A DNA stretch of 64,000 nt from Caenorhabditis remanei (Eukaryota; Nematoda; Chromadorea; Rhabditida; Rhabditidae). The notes beneath the pieces are model-generated. The model was not told where the DNA came from. It did no database searches and saw only the letters and a program-made list of their open reading frames with translations. The stretch lies in the NCBI RefSeq assembly GCF_010183535.1, contig NC_071333.1, forward strand, positions 19,094,587-19,158,586, written 5' to 3'. This document shows positions 55,264-64,000 of this stretch, piece after piece; positions within the stretch are counted from its first letter, which is position 1, and every line of letters begins with the position of its first letter. The position numbers and the translations under genes are program-made.

Positions 55264-55776
55264 AACACATTGTGATCTTGTTTTAAAACATTTAACAGTT
55301 ATTAAATTTAAAAATTATATTGTGGCATATCATGACTTACCCAAAATCGAGAAAAAAGTGTTTTTTTTTGTCAAAAAATCGATAAAATTAGTAATTCAAC
55401 TTTCCCAGCTATGCACTTTGCAAAGATAATTAGTCAATTAGTCAATTTTTGTAATAGTCTACTATTGTCTTTGTTTCTTTGTACGTACTTTTCACGAAAA
55501 GCGTTCTTCCCATAGTTCAGAAATTCGATGGTCTTCTCTTCTTCACAACTGAAAAAAATACAAACGCATTATTTTACACTGTTTGAAGAATATTCCTTTC
55601 GAAACACACACACACACCACACGATAGTTTGATGTCTTTGTCGTTCTACTCTCTTTTTCCTCCTTTTCCTTTCTTTTCCTCTAACGTGACGCGTGTGCAT
55701 TACGTTCATCTGTTGTTCTCACTATTTCTCTTCAAAGTCTACTTTGAAGATTCGAATTATTTTGATTTCTTTGCAG
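55264..55776 (+). promoter_or_regulatory. Upstream region of LOTUS-like gene 2
   Basis: Contains a short CA repeat (about 55605) and pyrimidine-rich tracts. TTTGCAG directly abuts the ATG, as in the paralogue. No strong TATA box. Confidence 0.3.
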
Positions 55777-58700
55777 ATGCTTCAAAACACTTCTCAGTTC
55801 GCTAAATTTGTGTGGTCCCTTCTTTTGTCCGATAGCGGAGGATGGAAAACGTACTCCGAAGAAGAAATTGCTCAAATGTTAGAGTGAGTTTAGTGAAGCT
55901 GGATTGAATCAGACTTGCAAAATCAATCTCGGCCAGATCTTTTGAGAATTTTATCAAAAATAGTCGAAGAACCTAAAAAAACATAATCTAAAATTCGTCA
56001 TTTTTGCCAAAAAATCAAAAAAATGCCGGTGAAAAATCTCTTGATCGGCCCGGCCTATTAAGTTTGGATTAAATAGCTCACAAAATTGCTATTGTTTCAG
56101 AAAAGATTGGGGTAATGACTTCGTGGTTGCACACTTGAGACAAATCGGATGCAGCCTATCAGAAATACTCGGAAGCTCTTCATACTTCATGAAAGATGCT
56201 GATGGATGGAGGGCTATGGATGGAGATGGTCGCTCTTTAGAAGACGATTATCAAAAAAATATCAATCGCGATGGTGACAGAAGATTCAACCAGTTGAGTC
56301 TGACTTCTAGTAGTCAACAAGGCCATCGTGGGGAAGGCTACGTGTACTCTGATATTCATCACAATCATCTTCAACAAAATCAAGTCAGTCTGCCAGGCAT
56401 CGCTATAACAAACTCAGGTCAAGAAAGTATGATGTTGAGCGATACAGCGGTAATGAGCAGATCCAATACTCAAAGTAGAACTTTGGCGCAACAGGACCAT
56501 CATGGAGAAGGATACGTGTACCCCAACGTACACCAGAATCGTCTACATCAGGAAAAAGTCAGATCGCCAAACGTGTCCACCAACTCAGAAGCTATGGTGT
56601 TGACCAGCAGATACAAAAACGGAGGACACCAAGAATCCATTGCCTGGCCGTTTGTTCAACCTACAGATGGTGGTAATGTTAGAAGTGAGAATCATCATGA
56701 CCCGTTCCAAAGCCCTTACTTGGCTCAGGACCAATTAGGAGCAGAATTATACTCCAATTTCAATATTAATCAGGATAATCAACATCGAGTCCGGTCACTA
56801 AACGTGCAGTCTGATAAAGGAAGAACACTGCCAGGTAGCATCTACGACACCGGTTTGAATGGAGGAGGAAAGAGTCACCAAGAATTCAGCACCTGGCCTT
56901 TCAGAAATGAGAACCAACAGAATATGTTCCAAAACAATGGTTTGGTACAACATGACTTCCATCAGGGAGAATACTTGCATCCCAACTCCCATCGCAATCA
57001 AACTAATCAACGTCAAGCCAGTCCAATGTCATCAACCAACTCAAATGGAGGAGGAATGATGTTGAGCAGCATCTACAGCAACGGCTTGAATGCATTAGGA
57101 ACCGATCGCCAAGAGTCCAGCATTCGGCCAGTCTACAGCCACAAAAATTTGTTTCCCTACAATGTCACGGAAGGCCGACAATTAGTGGCAGAGTTTTACT
57201 CTAAATTGAATCACAATCTACATAATCAACATCAAGCCAGCCCTCCATATATGCAGTCGAGTAGAAGAGATACTACCTACAACTCCGGTTTGAGCCGGGT
57301 GCCCAATAATTGGCCGTTCGGGCAATCTTCAAATGGTGATAACATTAGAAATGAGAACCAACGAAATCTGTACCAAGACTATGCTTTTTCTCAGCAACAA
57401 GATCACCGAAATGACAGTAACCCCAACATTCTCCTTAATCAACATAACCAAGTCATTCCGCCAATCATGTCATCGAAAAATTTGAATGGAGGAGGTATGA
57501 TGTCGGGCAGCAGCTACAACAACGGTTTTACTGCCTTAGGAGGTGATATGTACCCCAACGATCACTATAGCCATTCTCATCAGGAACAAGTCAGTTCGCC
57601 AAACGTGTCATCCACAAATACAAACTCAGGAGGTATGATGTCAACTAGCAGATGCAGCAACGGTGGACAACATGATCAACACGAATCCATTGCCTGGCCG
57701 TTCGTGCATCCTACAGATGATGGTAGAACTAGAAATGAGTATCATCAAGACGTGGTCCAAAACCATGTCATGGCTATGCAGAACGACCAGCAATTAAGAT
57801 CAGAATTGTACTTCAACAATCAACTTAATCAACATCAAGTCAGTCCGCCAAACATGCACTCAAATAGAGAAGGAACACAGGCAGGTAGCACCTACAACAC
57901 CGGAGGAGGAGACAATCAGCATGAATTCAACACCTGGCCTTTCGTTCAACCTTCAAATAGTGATCACATCAGAAATGAGAATCAACAGAGTATGCTCCAA
58001 AACAATGCCTTGGTTCGGGGTCAACCAGCAGAATTGTACTCTAACTTCAACCAGAATCAACATTACCAACATCACGATAGTCCGTCAAACATGCCTACAG
58101 CACACTTAAATGGAAGAGAAATTATGATGAGCAACAGATACTGCAATCTTTTAAATGGAGGCCATGACCATCAAGACTCCAGTACTAGGCAATTCACACA
58201 AACTGAAAATGGTGATGATACCGGAAGCTACAGCCAACAGATATTGTTTTCAAATAATGCTAAGGCTAAAGAAAACCATCAAGCGGATCTAGACTTGTAC
58301 AACAATATATTACGCAATTTCCAACAACAAGGGATTGATCCGGTGGATGGCTCTTACGATATCGGACAACTTTTGAATAGAGGATACGAATGTCATGTTG
58401 AAAGAACAAATTCTCCAAGGATTGAAAATTTTTGCGCTTCCGGTGAACCTTCGCAGCAATTTCCAAGACAAACCAATGGCTCTCCAGTACTTCCCCACCA
58501 AACGGAACCAGAGAGACACCAAGAGTCCTGGACAGACCCTACCGACTTGAATTATTCAAACCACGCTGAAAATCATGAGAACAACTTAGACAATGACTTT
58601 TTCGAAAAATGGGAGGAATCCAGCTTCAACGACAATCTTGTTTCCTTTGATTATGAATTGGAGCAGCAGAGTCCAACTCCTTCCTCAATATCCACTCTAA

Positions 58701-59625
58701 CAAACCCATCAACATCACGACAGAGAGCCCAAGCTCGTGCTGCATCCCTACCGTGCTCGACAGGCACTCTCGAAGAGTTGGCCGATCGATTTGGAGTCAA
58801 ACTACCTGAGAACTCTCCAGATATTGTTAAGCCATCTGTAGAAATAGAAGAGAATGTGAAAAACTTCATGGCTAAGTTTGAATCGATGTCAATCACTGAT
58901 CAACTTCAGTAAGTTTTCATCTTGAAATTATATTTTTTACATAGGAAATTTTAGCGCTCACGACGAGCTTCAAGATCCAGACCCAGTGGTTGTCCACGCT
59001 CGAAATGTTGTTAATCAGGTCCCCAGATCACATGATTTAGACAAGCCATAAAGTCTCTTCATCAACTCCCGGTTGGACAATGTTTGCTGCCTGAACTGAT
59101 TAGCGATATTTGCTCGACGTCCGATGGAAATGAAAGAAAAATTTATTATTATGTTCGTTTCTCACTTTTTGAGAAGTTAAAGGGACAGTTTAGTTTCGTC
59201 GAGGGAACCTATGAGGGTGAGTCACAGAAAACAGTGAAAAAATTACCAATAGTCAATCTTGCAAAAGGCCGGCCCGGGTCTCAGTACAAAAATTTGATTT
59301 TTTCAATTTTTTCGCAAAAAACGTTAAATTTACAACTATCATGAAAAACTTAAGCGTACATAGGAATTTTGACTATTTCAGATAAAACATTTTAAATACA
59401 AATATTTTGTAATGAAATTGTGCACATTTTTCATAGGGCCGGTCCGGTCCGGCAAACTTCACCGGGACAACGTGCTGACCTGGGCCGGGGGAAGATTTTG
59501 CAATTCTGCTGTTAGCAACTTGATGACGTTCTTTCTTCCACGAGGAGCTAAAAAATTACCAAAAGTTAAAACTATCAATAGTACTATTCATTATTGCAGA
59601 GTACGACGTCAAAAACTACGAATGA
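55777..59625 (+). CDS. LOTUS-like two-domain protein 2 with giant Q/N/H-rich repeat insertion
   Basis: Exons 55777-55883 (107 nt), 56101-58908 (2808 nt), 58955-59018, 59054-59216 and 59600-59625 (26 nt, ending YE). They total 3168 nt, 1055 aa, in phase. The N-terminal domain (QFAKFVWSLLL, YSEEEIAQMLE, QIGCSLSEILGSSSYFMKD) and C-terminal domain (LPVGQCLLPELISDICS, YYYVRFSLFEKLKGQFSFVEG) pair with gene 1. Between them lie about 850 residues of Asn/Gln/His/Ser/Gly-rich sequence made of eight or nine imperfect 70-90 aa units with WPF, IRNENQQ, ELYSNFN and SPPNM landmarks. This is a prion-like region likely to drive condensate formation. Joining exons 3 and 4 needs a 35-nt intron (59019-59053, GTCCCC...ATAAAG); without it the frame stops at 59053. 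The last intron contains GC-rich inserted DNA. Confidence 0.75.
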
Positions 59626-60138
59626 GGTCATCACTTCACCTTCTTCCTGTTCACTTTGAGGATTTTTCTCTTAAATTTTCGCTAATCTCTCTTTTTTTTT
59701 TGAATATTTCTCATCTCACATTCATTTTTCTTATTCTCCTTCTGATTCCCGTCTTTCCCCGCTTTCTTCTCCCAACACGCAAGTCATTTTCAATTACTGT
59801 TTTCCCTTTCCTCGTTATCACCCAGTTTTTTTCTGATTTTCCCGTTTTTTGTTCTATTTCTTCCCGTTTTTCGTATATCCCAATGGTTATGTTCCCTTTT
59901 TTTATTGCACTCAAGTTATTTTTATGCTCTTTTTTCTTTCCTTTCTCTTTTTTTCTTCGTATTTTTTATAATTTATCTCAATAACTGTCTTCCCATTCCT
60001 CATCACATCCAATTATTTCTCACTTTCCTTCTTTTGTTCCTTTCCTTTCCGATTTCCGTATATCCCGATGGCTATTTTCCCGTTTTTATTGTTCTCGAAG
60101 TGTTCTTATGAGGCGTTGTCTGTAAGATGAGGATTCCT
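59626..60138. other. Pyrimidine-rich flank with internal duplication
   Basis: CGTATATCCCRATGGYTAT occurs at about 59872 and 60057. The 59918-60000 stretch (ATGCTCTTTTTTCTTT...ATTTATCTCAATAACTGT) is repeated beyond the palindrome at about 61888-61955. No gene. Confidence 0.45.
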
Positions 60139-61846
60139 CTTGGCACAGTTGCAAAAAGTTGTTTCAATTCAAACTCTTTTTACAGCATATGTACCCCTAT
60201 GGTAGCAATTTACAAAAAATATGTCACCAGTCCCCTATGACGTCATCGTAGGAAAGTATGCCCAATAATCGACTTTTCACCCAAAAATTCATAAAAATTT
60301 CAATTTTTTAGATAACATCGGGAAACTTTTGCAACATGTTAGGAATGTTTTTGACTACCCCTACACAAATTTCCAGCTCCACAGACACCCCAGAAACCGT
60401 TCAATTAAATTTCATTTTCATGTTTTTTCAACTTTTCTCGAAAATTCCCTCTAGAAATCCTCAAAGTTCAAATCGTATTTGTATTCCCCGCTAAAAGTTC
60501 TATTAGGACCAATTAAAAACATCAAAAAGTAGGGGGACCATTTTGAGATATTTCGATTTTTTCAAAAATCACATAAGGGTCCCCCCTTATGAAAATTTTA
60601 ATTTTGACAAAAAAATCAAAAAAAAAATTTCTCCAAAAATAATTGGAATGTTGATAAAACCCTTGAAATAAGTCACTCACAAAATATAAGATCTCAGAAA
60701 TGTGTTTGAACGGATTGCGTTTTTTTTGTTCATCCAATTTTTTCAAGTTTTTTCCCGTTTTTAACAATAATTTGTCCAGAAGTCCTCAAATTTTATAAGA
60801 TATTCTAATTTCTTGCAAAATTTAACATATATTTCAATTGACATCATTAAAAAACAGGGGGACCATTTTGAGATTTTTCCATTTATTTCGAAATTCAGAT
60901 AAGGGTCCCCCCTTATGAAAGAAAATTTTTATCAAAAAAATAATTCAACTTTTTTTTGATGCAAAAACGTTGAGAACATCGATGAAATATCGAAAACATT
61001 TTTTTATAGTTTGAACGTTTTTTGCATCAAAAAAAAGTTGAATTATTTTTTTGATAAAAATTTTCTATCATAAGGGGGGACCCTTATCTGAATTTCGAAA
61101 TAAATGGAAAAATCTCAAAATGGTCCCCTGTTTTTCAATGATGTTAATTGAAATATATGTTAAATTTTGCAAGGAATTAGAATATCTTATAAAATTTGAG
61201 GACTTCTGTACAAATTATTGTTAAAAACGGGAAAAAACTTGAAAAAATTGGATGAACAAAAAAAACGCAATCCGTTCAAACACATTTCTGAGATCTTATA
61301 TTTTGTGAGTGACTTATTTCAAGGGTTTTATCAACATTCCAATTATTTTCGGAGTAAATTTTTTTTTGAAATTTTTTTCAAAAATGAAATTTTCATAAGG
61401 GGGGACCCTTATGTGATTTTTGAAAAAATCGAAATATCTCAAAATGGTCCCCCTACTTTTTGACGTTTTTAATTTGTCCTAATAGAACTTTTAGCGGGGA
61501 ATACAAATACGATTTGAAATTTGAGGATTTCTAGAGGGAATTTTCGAGAAAAGTTGAAAAAGCATGAAAATGAAATTTAATTGAACGGTTTCTGGGGTGT
61601 CTGGGGAGCTGGAAATTTGTGTAGGGGTAGTCAAAAACACTCCTAACATGTTGCGAAAGTTTCCTGATGTTATCTGGAAGATTGGAATTTTTATGAATTT
61701 TTGGGTGAAAAGTCGATTATTGGGCATATTTTCCTAGGATGACGTCATAGGGGACTGGTGACATATTTTTTGTAAATCACTACCATAGGGGTACATATGC
61801 TGTAAAAAGAGTTCGGATTGAAACAACTTTTTGCAACTGTGCCAAG
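60139..61846. repeat. 1.7-kb near-perfect palindrome
   Basis: CTTGGCACAGTTGCAAAAAG at the left edge and its reverse complement at the right edge. The two arms of about 840 bp can be followed base for base with few mismatches to a centre near 60990, where only about 25 bp of spacer remains. The apparent 81-codon frames at 60522 (minus) and 61218 (plus) are the same sequence seen in the two arms, not genes. Confidence 0.92.
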
Positions 61847-62217
61847 GCCCAACACAAACATTCTCACTCTTACAGATAATGCCTCTTATGCTCTTTTTTC
61901 TTTTCACTCTCCCTTTTTTTGTATTTTTTATTTATTTATCTCAATGACTGTGTTCTTTCTTTTCACTGTGCTTATGTTCCCTTCAAAAACGGTCCTCAGC
62001 ACACCGGAAAACTCAGGTGACGTTGATTCTCATGTCAGCACAGTCGTCAGCAACGGCTCCTTCTACACGCCGTTGTTTCCACAATTACTTCGATTTTTCT
62101 TTATCTTTTACCTATAGGAAGAGCCATTTTGCCAATGAATACTGAATCTGAAAAATGTATCTTCAACCACGGGTTAGATATATGGAACAAAATATAACCG
62201 GGCAATATTCCAAGCGA
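61847..62217. other. Flank of the palindrome, no gene seen
   Basis: Pyrimidine-rich; the first approximately 100 bp repeats the DNA left of the palindrome. Confidence 0.4.
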
Positions 62218-63041
62218 TCAGTCTTGTTCAACGCTTCCTCCTCCTCCGTAGCTTGCTGGTTGTTCTGAAAATATGGATATGAATTGAATAGAATAAATTT
62301 GAGTGAAGACTATCTCGGAACACAGCTATCTATTTTTCAAAATTCAAAACACACCATTCAATGTGGATATTAGAAAGAAAAATGAAAATTTTTGATACTT
62401 TCAGCAGCGCAAAAAATCACTCAATTTTTTCCTACCGAAATTTTACGAAAACCATCGGGAATCATTGGATAACGAGCGTTATAGTGTGAAAAAAAAATGC
62501 AATAAATGGAAAAATGATGCAAATGCGCTCTAGTGTGACGGCTCGTGTACTCCTCTCGGAGAAAGGGGTAATCATGAAGGACTTTGTCTCCGCCTCTTTT
62601 AGTAGCAAAACTGGGGCTTTTTGTAGTTTGAGGGGATCAGAATCATGAAAGAAAATTATTCTCATTGGATTATAAGAAACATGTTCTCTGAAGAAAACCG
62701 ATTTGAGTAATCATTGAATTCTCTATGTTTCTTTCAGCGTACAATTAGGAGAAACTTAATAAAGTTTTAGACAAATCTTGAGGGAGATCACGCTGTTCAA
62801 GTCGCGCACGGGGTTACCATCCATCCAGTCATGGTTTACGGTTGAGAGGTGGCTCATTCTTGTTCACCTGGAAAAAATTACATGGAAATGTTAGTAGTAA
62901 TGACATGATAGTCAGGGAAAAGCTATTTTTCAATGACAAAACTGTTCAAAAAGTATGGCCTTACACTACCAAAAGTAACTGTATGCATATTTTTAGTCAA
63001 AAACATACCTTTTTCTGAGCTTTTTCGTCGTCACCACTCAT
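62218..63041 (-). CDS. Possible 35-aa micropeptide gene, three exons
   Basis: Minus-strand exons 63041-63009 (MSGDDEKAQKK), 62867-62840 (VNKNEPPLN) and 62264-62218. They join in phase to a 35-aa hydrophilic protein ending in a Gly-rich stretch (PASYGGGGSVEQD). Splice sites are AAAAAG-GTATG, TTTTTTCCAG, AACC-GTAAAC and TATTTTCAG. Exons 1 and 2 and their splice signals recur in the duplicated unit to the right, with mostly conserved residues. No family is recognised. Exon 3 is the least certain, since another frame of the same exon is also open. Confidence 0.35.
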
Positions 63042-63220
63042 GTTTGACTTGCAGTCCGGAAATTGAATAATTCTGATTGGCAACCAAGAGGATCTCAATC
63101 TCGTGTTGTTTTCTTGCTGTGATTCAACGAATTATCAACAATAAAGTTTCTGGTAGTTGAAAAACAGTGATCACGGTGATTCCCTCAAACACAGTCGTCA
63201 GCATTGGTTTCTTCTCTTGT
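62735..63220. repeat. Tandem segment duplication, copy 1
   Basis: Matches 63504-63995 over its length, with shared phrases such as CATACCTTTTTCTGAGC and CAATAAAGTTTCTGGTAG. Offset about 770 bp. It contains exons 1 and 2 of the micropeptide candidate. Confidence 0.85.
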
Positions 63221-63503
63221 GACTCCATTTCGCTGCATCCTGATAAGTGTTTTATAAAAGGATGTTCTGATTTTAACTCCATTTCTATTGAATACCTTGA
63301 CGGCTTCCCACGAAAAAAATCGCAACGTGTTTTACTTTGTAGAGACAGCCAAATGGCTTCATTCATTGTCCTGCCCCACCACCAGCCTGGCTCGGAGTCT
63401 TCATGGGGAGCTTTCTTGATCCTGATTGTTCTGATAAGAAACAGGTGTTTTTGAATATATAAAGAGTAAAAATTAGAATAATCGTCGTATTCTCTATTTT
63501 CCT

Positions 63504-63995
63504 TTCAGCGTGCAATTTGCAGAAACTCGACCAAGTTTCAGACAAATCTTGAGGAAGATCACGTTTTTCAATTCGCGCACTGGGCCATCATGATGTTGTG
63601 TGCCCATCCAGTCATCCTTCACGGTTGAGAGGCGGCTCATTCTCGTTCTCCTGAAAACAAAGATTACTTGGAAATCTTATGTTAGTCATAATGACATGAT
63701 AGTCAAGGAAAACGTATTTTTCAATCACAAAATCGCTCAAAAAGTATGGCCTTATACTACCGAAAGTCACTGTGTACCAATTTCAGTCAAAAACATACCT
63801 TTTTCTGAGCTTTTTCGTTGTCACCACTTGCAGTGCGGAAGTTAAATAATTCTGATTGGCAACCCAGAGCATCTCAATCTTGTGTCGTTTTTTTGTTGCG
63901 ATTCAACGAATTACCAACAATAAAGTTTCTGGTAGTTGAAAAACAGAGATCACGGGGATTCCCTCGAACACAGTCGTCAGCATTGGTTTCTTCTC
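63504..63995. repeat. Tandem segment duplication, copy 2
   Basis: Second unit, running into the window edge. The exon 1 equivalent lacks 11 nt including the ATG (GCAAG then TGGTGAC), while the splice donor, the acceptor and the SGDNEKAQKK/NEPPLN codons are kept. It is either a broken copy or a gene whose start lies elsewhere. Confidence 0.8.
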
Positions 63996-64000
63996 TATTA

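Noticed and set aside
42802..59625. A single nematode operon of Tudor and LOTUS-like genes
   Set aside because: Intergenic gaps are 3.6 and 5.1 kb and filled with mobile elements; operon spacing is about 100 bp.
60522..61463. Two identical 81-codon ORFs on opposite strands
   Set aside because: They are the same DNA read in the two arms of the palindrome; there is no splice context and no domain.

Overview
The window looks like a nematode chromosome, most probably a Caenorhabditis relative. Introns are short (45-100 nt), begin GTAAG/GTGAG and end TTTTCAG. The gene content is also typical: an srg-type chemoreceptor, a divergent nuclear hormone receptor, F-box/FTH-like genes and a CBP-1-like paralogue. 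Intergenic DNA is AT-rich and full of palindromic MITE-like elements. The species cannot be fixed from the sequence alone. All exon models below are my own hand-built splice models. Unless stated otherwise, their exon lengths sum to whole codons.

Layout. 1-795: end of a CBP/p300-type acetyltransferase gene. 1.1-2.4 kb: nested repeats. 2.7-3.9 kb: srg receptor on the minus strand. 3.9-5.5 kb: 5'-truncated RTE-like LINE inside a 111-bp target duplication. 5.5-12.3 kb: gene-poor and repeat-rich. 12.4-13.4 kb: F-box gene with an in-frame stop. 15.1-26.9 kb: young 11.8-kb BEL/Pao LTR retrotransposon with two 667-bp LTRs and a CACTA duplication. 27.8-28.8 kb: second F-box gene. 31.7-33.4 kb: ten-exon mucin-like type I membrane protein. 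34.4-37.3 kb: nuclear receptor gene between two inverted tRNA-like repeats. 38.2-40.0 kb: kynurenine/glutamine aminotransferase. 40.0-42.6 kb: repeat region matching 13.6-15 kb. 42.8-45.9 kb: Tudor-domain gene. 46.1-46.9 kb: foldback element. 49.6-50.7 kb and 55.8-59.6 kb: two paralogous genes with a LOTUS-like N-terminal domain and a conserved C-terminal domain, the second carrying a very large Q/N/H-rich repeat insertion. 60.1-61.8 kb: a 1.7-kb palindrome. 62.2-64 kb: tandem duplication around a possible 35-aa minus-strand gene.

The most interesting biological unit is the 42.8-59.6 kb stretch. One Tudor-domain protein with an RG/N/Q-rich N-terminus and internal repeats sits near two related LOTUS-like proteins, one of which has a prion-like low-complexity insertion. 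This domain set is typical of germ-granule (nuage/P-granule) proteins. That role is inference from domains and neighbourhood, not something the DNA proves. The BEL element adds two surprises: a heavily over-represented CCCCAGC heptamer present in all reading frames and in non-coding parts, and a hairpin-rich non-coding block between its first ORF and gag.
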